Shown in pieces: positions 1 to 10,255 of a stretch of DNA of 64,000 nt. The DNA is from Lunularia cruciata (lineage: Eukaryota; Streptophyta; Marchantiopsida; Lunulariales; Lunulariaceae), in the NCBI GenBank assembly GCA_948567375.1, contig OX419755.1, positions 54,379,001 through 54,443,000 of the forward strand. The letters run 5' to 3'. The notes beneath the pieces were generated by a model. It did no database searches. It saw only the letters and a list, made by a program, of their open reading frames with translations, and was not told the DNA's origin. Position numbers and translations under genes: made by a program. Positions within the stretch are counted from its first letter, which is position 1; the number at the start of each line of letters is the position of its first letter.

Positions 1-537
1 TTTGCTACTGTTCACCTTTGAACATAGTTGACCTTATGTTCTTGCGTGAGAAACACACGATGGATCCTCTTTAAATTTGACAAACGAAAATAAGAAGGAG
101 GTCTCTCCTATCCTCTCTAGATTTGACAACTTAAATTTGCAATTCAACTTTGCAGTAAGAAGTGAAAATAAATTATATTCCGCTAAAGACAATACAAATT
201 AATTCCTTCAGATTATTTCACATTAAGGGAAAGAATTCCATTTTACTAAAGACAAGATTACTAACATTTCTAAACAAACTTTGGTTTATTTGTTGGTATA
301 GGTAAACACTAAATCCTTTAAGTAAAACCTCCCAATAATGATACTTCATATGATTAACATCTTCTCATTAGTGACCAAGAGTCCTGGAACATTTAGTTCA
401 AAACCAATACATTTAATTAATAGTGATATAATTATTTTTTTTTATTTATATATATCACTGAAAAACAATAGTGACATGATAGTGCCAATAATAACAGTTC
501 TACAGTGTAAACAAGGAGGATTTCTAAATAAATTTGG

Positions 538-800
538 GGATTGATTTGGTATAGATGCAGCCTGGTTAATAAAGTCTCTCTTTCCACATTTTGGTCATGG
601 GTGAACGTGCCACCAAAAACTTCAATGCTGCTTACTAATGGATGATTTCAGTATTGTCCGATAAATTTTGGTATTGATTTCGTATAGATGCAACCTGTTT
701 AATAAGGTCTCTCCTTTTAAATTTTGGATATCGTTGGACATGGTATAAAAAATTCAATATTGATTGGTTATGGGTGATTCTGGTTGATGGAGGACATGAA
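538..800. repeat. Two-copy tandem repeat, about 130 bp
   Basis: The stretch starting attgatttggtatagatgca (about 540) recurs near 672 as attgatttcgtatagatgca. Both copies continue with a taataaagtctctc-like tract and an attttgg tract. The copies are diverged. Confidence 0.6.
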
Positions 801-890
801 GCCCTCCAATTTTGACTTCATATCTTGGTTCTTCTTTGCATCAACAGACATCTATAATAGAATAATAGAAAACAGATATAGCACACAACT

Positions 891-1198
891 CCAATTACCG
901 AGCAACCAGAAGGAAGAGTAGATAACAAGGAAGGGGAAAAAATTGTATAGAGCAAAGTTCACCCAAGTCCTCAACCCATCACCAAACGACCAAAAGGAAG
1001 AAAAATATAACAAAGAAGGAAAGAAGATGCCTATAACAAAGTTCATCAAAACTTCTCCATCCAGAACATTCAGAACGATACCCTCGACCCATCACCGAAC
1101 GACCAAAAGGAAGAATATACAACAAAGAAGGAAAGAAGATGTCTATAACAAAGTTCACCAAAGTCCTCTGTCCAGAACATTCAGAACGAGACCTTGAA
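891..1198. repeat. Tandem repeat with 113-bp period
   Basis: Two clear copies begin at about 972 and 1085 (c[a/g]acccatcacc[a/g]aacgacc), each with gaaggaaagaagatg and a ccagaacattcagaacga tract. A more diverged partial copy lies at 891-971. Because 113 is not a multiple of three, the ORFs running through it shift frame at each unit and are unlikely to be coding. Confidence 0.8.
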
Positions 1199-1313
1199 AG
1201 CACTTGAGAAGCTTAGCCGGGAACAAAAAATATGCTCTTCCTCGGGTGAGTAACAATCTCTTCCAATAATTGTTATTAGGAGAGATTATATTATTATTAT
1301 TGGAACCCTAATA

Positions 1314-1361
1314 AGAGAAAAGGGCGACAGCGTTGGATTACAAGAAGGATGGGAAGACGGA
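1314..1361 (-). mobile_element. LINE 3'-tail fragment
   Basis: It shares the ...aaggatgggaagac... block and a degenerate gggcgac tract with the LINE tails at 53481, 53850 and 57928. It is short and diverged. Confidence 0.4.
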
Positions 1362-1641
1362 CTGATCTAAGCTCACGCTCTTTTTGCCCATACGTCGTTT
1401 GGCTGCTGATTCAAGCATCCAACGAATAGCTAAGGTTTCTTGACAATTTATTTGCTTTATTAGACGGTACTAATCGAGTAGCCCCTCAGATTCTTACTTT
1501 CTACACTTCACAAGTAGTCGTGACAGTTTCTATGGCGTTAACCAAAAGTTTTATTATGTCTGCCGTGAGGAGCTAGACGATTGCAGCGTATCACCGATAA
1601 GAAGTTGGTAACAATGTGTTTGTCCCCTGAAGAAACCAATC

Positions 1642-1866
1642 GTGGATTGGAGGTTGCTCGAGCTAAGCCCTTGGCGTTTCCTTTCGGGTATCCAAGTTCC
1701 TCGGCCAAAAGCCGCAGATTGGCGTGACTGGCGACGCATCTATGACATGATCTTCCACAAAGCACATCTGACCAATGCGGGGTTTGCTGAGATTGTGCGC
1801 ATCAAAGCAGGTATGAATAGAAAGAGCACCCGGCACCCGAAGACCCATCAAGCCGTACAAGGATAA
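1642..1866 (+). pseudogene. Possible LAGLIDADG-endonuclease-like fragment ending in LINE tail
   Basis: A 74-codon plus-strand ORF. Its middle (HLTNAGFAEIVRIKAGMNRK) follows the pattern HLT..G...I..IK..MN..R seen near the C-terminus of LAGLIDADG-2 homing endonucleases and related organellar intron ORFs. No LAGLIDADG catalytic motif is visible. The last dozen codons (1835-1874) are the LINE-tail repeat, so the ORF end is accidental. It could equally be chance. Confidence 0.25.
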
Positions 1867-1874
1867 GACAAGCC
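1835..1874 (-). mobile_element. LINE 3'-tail fragment
   Basis: agacccatcaagccgtacaa followed by gga-agac matches the tail block at 53518 and 53894. It is about 40 bp, on the same strand sense as the 1314 fragment. Confidence 0.45.
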
Positions 1875-2868
1875 CTAATAAGAATGTAGGACACTATCGG
1901 AGAGAGTTTTACGTTGTATTAAAAATGTAAGTTCCTAACATGTCGGAATTTCCTTGTACTGGACAGATTGAATAGTGGAGTTCCCTTCCCTTACTTTCGA
2001 TTGTGTTGATGCCTTCTTATGTTCAATCCTCTTTAAGTGCCTGTGGAGTATTTCCAAGATTCAAGGCATTCTCCATTCATCGGATCCCATTGAAAAATTA
2101 ACCTTCTTCTAAATGTTCAAGAAGGTTTCTTGCACGTACTTTAAAAATTTTGCAGTACTCTCTACTTTTGCAACATTAAAGGTCATTCTACACTACTCGC
2201 AAATCCTTGCATATAAAGATGGCCCTCTCTGTTTTGCCCATCGTATACGCGTTCAAGGTGTGTAAACCATTGCATTCAAGCAGAACCTATTGTAGAATAC
2301 AAGCGACTAAACGAGTTCATCTTCTTGGAGCTGTGGACCAACATCCCGTACATTCTTCCCAAGGGAGAGTCACGTTACTCTAGTGAACCATCATGAGGAT
2401 CTGTTTTCTGCTTGATTGGACACTGCATGCAGGTCATGGTTCTTCCGTGCACGCGTGCTCTCTTCTCACACTAGCTAGAGTCACGCGATTCACAGGGGAG
2501 TCTCGCGCCTTTCGCTTTGCGGGGGGGCCCGCACTCCACTGCTTTCTCCTCTTCGTTATTCCCTCACCGACACCAACAATGTCGCCGAACACTGCAGCAT
2601 CATCCGTCACATCAGGACCAGGGCTTACGTTCCTTTACGTGAATTGCAGTTTTCAGTTGCCGATGCCTCTCGTTGAAGGTGGAACGGATTTGTTTGTACA
2701 TAAAGCTATCCTCAGCTCTTTACAGTTTTATGCAGCATCTAATGAAAGAAGCGTGCTTTAACGAGCAACGCGATTCGGAAAAGTAGAGGACGCACTTCAA
2801 AGCAAAGGGAAATCATCCAGCAAGTAGGAAACACACCGTTGGTGGGCGGTAGATGGGCGCGAGAAAAG

Positions 2869-2997
2869 TGTGACAGGACTGGATATTAGGACAAGAGAGC
2901 AGAAGTCCCCCGTCCTGGGTCCCCCGTTCGAAGAACGGGAGACCCGGAACTCAATAAATGCATATGAAGTGCAGATGAAATGTGACAGGACTGGATA
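2869..2997. repeat. Direct repeats flanking an imperfect hairpin
   Basis: tgtgacaggactggata occurs at 2869-2885 and again at 2981-2997. Between them, 2912-2950 folds into two 18-bp arms (15 matches) around a gaa loop, centred on cccgttcgaagaacggg. A related hairpin core (cccgttcgaagaacg) recurs at 6574-6588 inside a TTLL12 intron. Confidence 0.5.
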
Positions 2998-3365
2998 GTG
3001 TATATCACAAAGTGCTCTATGAGTCCCTAGACACCTGACCTACGAAAGCTATTTCAGGTTACTGATCAATAAATGTAAATTGCTTACTGTAGATAGTGAT
3101 AGTGATTTAAACCACAAGTACGTTTCAGTTCGTCCAGAGGATTGAGGGGTGAAAATGGTTTTCGCGGAAATTTCTCTTCAAGAACATCTTTAGATTGATC
3201 ACAATTTCATTCATTGGTGTTTGATCTTTGACATGCCTGATAAAGATAAAATTTACCAGTGAAGTACACTAATGACATTGAAGGGAACATCGACAACCAA
3301 GCAAGAATCATGGGAATCCGAGGTACCAAGAGTTTACAAAGAGAATCATTTTTGAGTTGGAACAT

Positions 3366-6300
3366 TTACAGGCGTTGCATGTTATTTTCTTCATTTAAGA
3401 AAAGGCAACCAAACACAGAATTGGTAAAATCTTTTCCTTGCATGATACTCCCGTCACCGACTATCTTCTTCACATCGTATTTGCATGCTCTTGCACAGTC
3501 AGGGCAGTATGTTACCTGCACGACCAGCCAGCCACGTGAAACAAGAATCAGAATCATATCATCGATTGAGATCTCTTTCTTCCTCATGCGTTGGAAGACC
3601 CACTTCGCCCGGGGCCTGTGGGTCTTCTTGTTGTTCCTTAATTTTATTATTATCAAACTCATGGGAGACTTGATTATATGTACCCTCATGTTTAGCAAGC
3701 CTCCACAAAAGAAGCTTACTTGTGAGTCCAACGTTACCTCTAAGAGCTTTGGTTGGAGGTTGCCATCCAACATAATATCAACACCGTACATCGCTCGTGC
3801 TTTGGTAGAATGCATTTCAGGATGCACAAGAGCAGGTGCCTCAAAAACTTCACGCAATGTAGCTCTCACTTTCTCATGGATATCTTTCCATTGCACTGTG
3901 TCACATGACAAGACTGTAATTATGTGCAGAATAGCACCACAGAAGAGACGGCTGAACAACATCTCAGGAACAAACTACGAACAATTTCATGCATGAGCTG
4001 ACTCACCATTGTGTTCCTTCTCGAATTGGGGCACAAAATCGTGAGTATTTAAGTGGTTCATTGTCCGCCCGTAGTTCTGCGAACGCAAAACCAAAATAGC
4101 ATGAAACTGATTCACGGACTGAAAAAGTTTAACCACCTCTGCCCACCTAAGAGGACGTGAACATGCATAGTCACTGCAACTTGCTGCAATCAAAGGTTAC
4201 GTACCATGACGGTAAAATGTGTCTCGTATTCCGACAGGCTCCTTTCCTCGGTTGTGTACTGATTGTTTGAAAGTCGTACCTGCGGTGAAACTTCTAGTAA
4301 GTAAGGCTCAGTGTAGTGGGTACTTCAATGATTTCTTGCTAGAAACATATTAACTCCTGTAGAGGTTATCTCCAGTGAGTCAAAGACACATTTCGCTTGC
4401 CCATGGGCGTTAGCTGAAATCTTTCTACATGCCCTCGCTTTACTTTCAAATCAGCATAATTTAAGCTAATGCTCGCACCCTGTACGCCCAAATAGGTAAT
4501 GGTGGATCACCCATATGTAAGTCTACAGAGCTATGGTCTGTAACGCTATAGCACTAATGGACTGTTCGAAGTTTCTCAAAACTTGACGTGAGCAAGAACG
4601 GCATGGCTACATGTCAACAAGTGGTGAATCTCTGGCCCTCAATAATGGCATTCCTGAGGGCCAATATTTGGAAAATTTCTTTAACCTCACTGGTGCGTGT
4701 GACAGTAAAGATATTCAAAAGGCCAACTCACCCAGAAGACGTCATAAAGAAACACCTCCAAGGGATGCACGCTTCTCAAAAGGACAATATATCGTAAATC
4801 AAATTTACGACCATGAAATTTTGCTGGTGGATCTATGTACTTCTGGCCAATTTTGGGTCCTGTTTCCACCAGGCGAATCAGTTGTGACAAGCTAGATGTC
4901 ACAGTGGTATCAATAGTACGAGCCATATTCCATGGTTTTACGATCCAGAGATTGTTTCGGTTGCTGGCTTCACGTTCAAGATAATCTCCTATCAGCGCAG
5001 CAAGGTGCCGCTCCATGTCATAAGTTGGTTGTAACCAAGTAGGGGATCCATAAGCCTATGGAAAATGCCAATGCAACATGTTAGAGCAGCACTTTGCACA
5101 AGAATTATAAGTTATAAACGCAGGTTATAAATGCAAGCAAAGAACGCATGGAGTTCTAAATTGAGTGAAAAATTAAGTTACTCCATTTCAACCTCCAGTC
5201 CCCAAAAGCGAAAGTTGCACGAGAACCGAATAGAGATTGGAACTCAACAGCTGAAATTCCATTTGGCTGTTAGACACGATGGTGGACTTTGACAAAACAA
5301 AGTATCAAGCTAGATGTCCTATAGAGTGATATGATGAAAACCTGTTGCATAGTCTCAGCGAGGTGGTGTTTCATCACCAAACAGGCCTCAAAAGGGAACT
5401 GGTTGATAAACTGATGTGCCTGGATTCCAGCAGCCTTGATGAATTCTGCATCTATCTGCAAGCTAGTCCAAAGTATATCTGCTTCATTCGGCTCCTCCGC
5501 TACAAACAGTTCATAACAATGGAACAGAGGAGTCTGAGTTGAACAACGAGGCTGACCGTCTTGATGAAACTCTTGAGAGGCAGAAAACCGCAGATTCTAG
5601 ATGGATGAAATCTTTAAACAAGGACTGGGGTTATGACATGTTCTTAAACCCTATAGTGCCTAGGCACGACGTAATTTCATATAGAGATCCATTGGACCTG
5701 GTCAAATGACCCCAAAACGCTCTAGTATGTATTAGAAACCAAAGGGTGACTGAAAGACTTTTTGCCGTAGCAATCCGAAAAAAGTGCAATGTAATCTAAT
5801 CAACCTGGCCATTCGAAGGAACTGAGATAGAGAACATACTGAGCAGAAATTCAGGTCGGCGAAGGAAGTCCTGAATATAAGGAATATCCGTATAAACCGA
5901 AAGGGGCCGTCCATCCCTGGGCAATAGGCTCTTCGTTGGTTGACCATCTTTCAGCGAGTTCTTTCCTCCCGACATGTTTGTTTGGAGACACTTCTGGTGG
6001 TTGCTGTATGCCTACATTTACGAACAAAAGAGAAGTTGGACGGGGAGGATCGTCATCCGTTGTATGCCTGAACGCAAAAATCTATTGGCAAGCTCCCTTA
6101 CCTAGATTCGAGAGGACTCCATGAAGTTAACCACAACAGTTCCCAGTTAAACAGCTTACGGTCGTAGAATGTTAGATCTCTTCGCAGTACGCTGCGATGG
6201 TGGGAATTGAGTCCCAAAAACCTTTGAAACAACTTGATAGAACGAATGTGCGTCAGTTATCTACCTCAGCAAAGAATGTTGGAGGCGTATCGAACCAGGC

Positions 6301-9300
6301 AGTCAGCCTTGCAGAGCGTTGTTTATCCTCTCCAACTCCAAACAGATAATCACGGGTGCATTCTTCACCTCTCGTAATATCCTCTACGGGCCACAGCAAG
6401 GAGTAGCTGCATCAAATCAGTCAGTGCCTAGATTTACAATTTGGAAAACAGATCTCCGTCAACAACTCTTCATTGACAGCACATATTATTTAGTGGAAGG
6501 TAAAACCCGTAACGGAAACAGGTTGCATACAATGACAGCACATGAGACAGATATTTGAGAAATGGAAGCAGAACCCGTTCGAAGAACGAGGGGTCCTGAA
6601 CCCACTAAGCATGGAACCGAGAACGTGTATATCCAGTGCGTGAGATCGGTATGTATAATATAGTCGGATAAAACTCCTGTTATACAAACCTGACTCTGTA
6701 TAAACGCCTAGAAGGAGGCAAGATCCACTGCTGAAACTTTGTAGACTGAGCTTACCTGATAGCCGATTCCAAAGTACCGTCCGGAAGGTACATGAAAGGA
6801 GCAACCCTGAAGTTTGGAAGATCACTGTGCCGCAGTGAACAGCCCAACTCGTCCATGACATACCTGGAAACCACAGGAGACATTGTCAGTCGCATGGAAA
6901 CTCTCTCTCCTTCTCCAATTTCCACCAAAAATTCCTATCCAAAAGTTCCATACGAAGTATACTAGACCTATTTTAATAGGAATTTTGTCTCAGGCGCGTG
7001 CATTTTAATTTCTCGTCCGTGATACTATTTGATCCTATTCATGTCCGGTTTTGCATGCATCAAAGGATCAGTCTGACAGAACTTACCAGATTGGAGTCTC
7101 GTCGAGTTTCTCTTCATCAGCCAGCCTATATGTCATCACATATTGCCACATTGCCCGTAAGACTCGATCAACAACAGGTTCTTCTAGTGACCATTCGGGA
7201 AGACGTGGCTTCAAGTTGCTGTCGACGACTACCATTTCGTTCCTCATAATTATATTTACGTCAGTACCATTGATGCTTTGAATATCTGGGAAAGACTCGA
7301 CGATTTTTCGAGCACTACTTCCCAAAGGTCCAGGGAGATCAACCTACACCCGCATCAAACAAGGATTGTGTTCAGAAATGAGCAGTTCCCCAAAATGCTC
7401 TTAGGCAGACAGATACCCGCCACTACACCATCTTGTTGTAGAATGTAAGTATGTTGCAGATACAGGAGATGAATTCGTACCGGCACCTACAACATACTCT
7501 GGTTCAGGACCAAAAAACGACAAATGCATTCAGGTTGCACTCATGAAAAACCTACGTGAAGAGACCGTAGAGATGTTAAAGATGCCAAGGTCTCGTGCCA
7601 ACTTGCACTTGAATCATCAAGTTGATTTCCTTTGATGTTTAGGGTGACAAGATCCGGCATCTCTTCAGGGGTAAACACCTGTAAGCAAGTAGTCTTGGTT
7701 AACACTCGTTAGGAAATCGTCGTGGAGAATAGGCTCCACCACATTCCTCTCCAGATAAAAAGATTCAATCAATCATAATATTTAGAAAAAATCAGATGAA
7801 TAGTGTCCCATTTCACTCTTCTTCCTTGTAACCTGGAGGCAGAAAATTGTGAAGAATAACGTAAACTAGACTCTAGCTGACACGTGACTTTACCACAACA
7901 TCTGCAGCTGATCTCATTATAATCTTGCCCGACCTTGATCCTTGCATAATATATTCATGTTATATGTAGGTGAAGATATATTAACATGATCAAGGTAGAC
8001 AACGGTGCATGAAGTGCCATCAGCTCCTCACCTCGGAAGACAATTTTGAGAGCCCTCTGCTGGATAAGTCAAGATCGGTCACCTCTTCTAGACATCGTCT
8101 CAGACCAGTAGAATCAAGTGGATTCTCTGGACCGAAAATGCCAGCACAAAATCCGACAGCCCATTGGGTATAGGCTTTGGTAAATTGACTGTTGTACATT
8201 TCCAGCAGAGGTAGAACATCCAAAACAGCATCTTTTGCAGCCCTTCCCCTGCAGAGAATCAGGTCGCAATGGTCAATCACAAAGTATTTGATTTCTAGCT
8301 TTGGTCATCAGATCTTACAGTAGATCTTACGTTGTCTGTACGATATTCTGCCGAGCAAAAGTAGACTTATCAAGATTCAATGAGCTACTGACACTCAATT
8401 TTATAATTCGGTCATACCTCCTCATACGACGCCGATAACACATGGTAGAACAAGTTCAAAACGACGAAATACAGAAGATGCGATGCGATGCGGTGAGTGC
8501 TAAGCCAGCTCATCATTTCGGAGGAAAGCTTGAATATGAATTATCGAAAGATAAGTTTAGGTCAACTGATGACGTACTTTTTGATGTCCAGAGGACAATT
8601 ATTGATCCAAAGGGCTCGCAAAGAGGATAGGTCGCTGATTGCTTCCAACAGTACATCTAGAGACTCAACCTTATTCCCCCAGAGACTCAGGCCGACCAAA
8701 TTCTGCTCAGACTCATGTAAGCAAACAGACCAATACACCATTTCAGAACACCAAGCTGGAGATACTAAGAACCGTTCTTCTTGCTGGGTGGATGAAGGTT
8801 TAGGGAACACTTACAGGCTTGTACCTGATAGAATACTTCAAATATAAAGTATCTTATGATTACAGATAATATCAATTGATCACACTTTTTACATCCATGC
8901 AGTTTCACTATATTGCATAAAAACCATACCCGATTCTTACGCGCTTGCTGAAAAAGAGGCAGGGATTTCAGCAGATGCACCATCCTAACGGCAATCCAAG
9001 AGCTAAAGAGCAAGCAAGAAACGGGTCAAACGCCGCTAACTTGAAAATAAGCCCAGCTTTTTCATTATCAGAAGGAAGGTTACCGGATAATTAGTTGATA
9101 GGTTGAAGGACTTCAGCTGATCGTCATCAATATTGAGATCATCAAGCTCCAGCCACTGTACACTGGTATTGGCCTCTCCGGCATTTGCATTGGCTTTGGC
9201 TAGCACACTTTCAGCGGTCGAATTGCCTTCTTGATCAGTTGGTTCGCCCGAATCTCCCTCCTCAACCTCTGACTGATCTACAACACACATCAACTTGCCC

Positions 9301-9949
9301 ATTCGATCGGCCAGTCCACCCACTGTCTCGAGCTGCAAACAAGCACCATTATTGGATTACGTAGTGAAATCCAATAGATCTCCACAGTAACCAATCTTGC
9401 GAGACCTTGTGGATTAAAGATAGAAAGCTACTTTACGCCCTACTTACACCACCGAAAACCTGAGACCTAAGATTAGATCACCATCTAGAAATAATACCAA
9501 AACTTCTCAACCTTCAACCATGAGAATTAAGATCCAGTTGGCCTGGCCTGTATAAATATTCTCAAATCCGAAATCCTTATGTGAGACAGTTGAGCCTAAA
9601 ATTGCGGTCCACAAAACTTAAAGATCCCAACTCGTATTTAAGAACATTCAGGAACATTGAACAAACAAGCGATTAATGGACCCAAACACAGTACCTGCTT
9701 CCTAGCTTCCGTAAGCCGAAAGGACCACGCATGATCCACAAGAAAAACTTGCGACTCCTTAGCCAGATTATCACATGTCAAGATCAATCTCCGCTGTCGA
9801 CCACCTTCGCAGGGCTCAATCTCGAAGCAGTGTCCTCCATCGTAAATTTCCTCCTTCAGCTTGGCATGGAGCTGGCGAAACAACCGTCGAGGCAATCCGG
9901 AAGACGCCAACAGGACTCCATGCACATGCTCAAATTTCTCCAAATCCAT
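3366..9949 (-). CDS. TTLL12: Tubulin-tyrosine ligase-like protein 12 (plant LRR-containing form)
   Basis: Sixteen exons, all GT-AG with consistent phases: 9949-9695, 9332-9084, 8702-8578, 8248-8032, 7678-7556, 7343-7087, 6863-6756, 6406-6265, 6191-6160, 5916-5840, 5499-5342, 5055-4732, 4279-4205, 4076-4007, 3895-3738, 3515-3366. The product is 839 aa. Residues 1-168 match the N-terminal SET-like part of TTLL12 (for example FLVDHAWSFRL). Residues about 150-330 are leucine-rich repeats (NLVGLSLWGNKV), as in plant homologues. Residues about 500-839 are the TTL/ATP-grasp domain, with NQFPFEACLVMKHHLA, LWIVKPWNMARTIDTTV, KFDLRYIVLLRS and LLEVTYCPDC. The 32-bp exon at 6191-6160 was chosen because it alone joins the flanking phases. 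In animals TTLL12 is cytoplasmic, tubulin-associated and thought to lack ligase activity; its role in plants is unclear. The ATG at 9949 was taken because the longer upstream frame opens only with TTG. It shares a promoter with the sirtuin gene. Confidence 0.93.
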
Positions 9950-10255
9950 CGAATTGCTCCCCCACTCTGTCTGCAAATCTGCTCTCCCACTAACCCCAGC
10001 GCTTGAATCTGTAAACCCTTAAACCCGTGAAAACCCTACAGTAATGACAGTGCCGTCACCTTAGCCGTCAACTTTTCGGCATTCGCCGTCATCCTCCGTT
10101 GTCTATACTAATTCTGTCACCTGATGGATGCTTGTGCTGTTACTGCAAGAAAGTTATTTAATCTACTCATTAGTTCGTTTAGAACTTTGAGGTCAGTTGC
10201 TTGGACATTTCTGTAGAACATTAGCAGCGGTTAAAACTTTCGAGAGATTTGGCCT
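9950..10255. promoter_or_regulatory. Shared divergent promoter of TTLL12 and the sirtuin gene
   Basis: 306 bp separate the two opposing start codons, so both transcripts must start here. A telo-box (AAACCCTA, plus strand, 10031-10038) lies in a pyrimidine- and A/C-rich stretch. I see no convincing TATA box for either gene. Plus-strand ATGs at 10124 and 10128 lie ahead of the sirtuin start, the first opening an in-frame uORF. Confidence 0.6.
10124..10216 (+). other. uORF upstream of the sirtuin, presequence-like
   Basis: ATG at 10124 opens a 30-codon ORF ending in TAG at 10214-10216. It is in frame with the sirtuin ATG at 10256, but that TAG and a TAA further on separate them. The peptide is rich in Arg, Ser, Leu and Ala with a single acidic residue (MDACAVTARKLFNLLISSF...), as mitochondrial presequences are. 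It could be a regulatory uORF or a targeting exon silenced by mutation or sequence error. I found no splice choice that joins it in frame. Confidence 0.35.

Larger units (their letters stand above)
1..3365. other. Intergenic region with degenerate repeats, no supported gene
   Basis: Downstream of TTLL12. ORFs here, such as the 122-codon one at 2393-2761, have no recognisable domain and unremarkable composition. It contains the tandem repeats and LINE-tail fragments listed separately. The segment 1230-1330 is AT-rich and otherwise featureless. Confidence 0.5.

Noticed and set aside
943-1197. Overlapping ORFs on both strands of the 113-bp repeat
   Set aside because: They are produced by the tandem repeat, whose period shifts the reading frame.
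2393-2761. 122-codon plus-strand ORF
   Set aside because: No recognisable domain, no splice or promoter support, and composition typical of chance ORFs in GC-richer intergenic DNA.
2915-2945. tRNA gene suggested by the gttcgaa core
   Set aside because: No acceptor, D or anticodon arms can be drawn around it; only a long simple hairpin forms.
3259-3996. 245-codon plus-strand ORF
   Set aside because: It lies antisense to the last TTLL12 exons, which have clear homology and splice sites on the minus strand.
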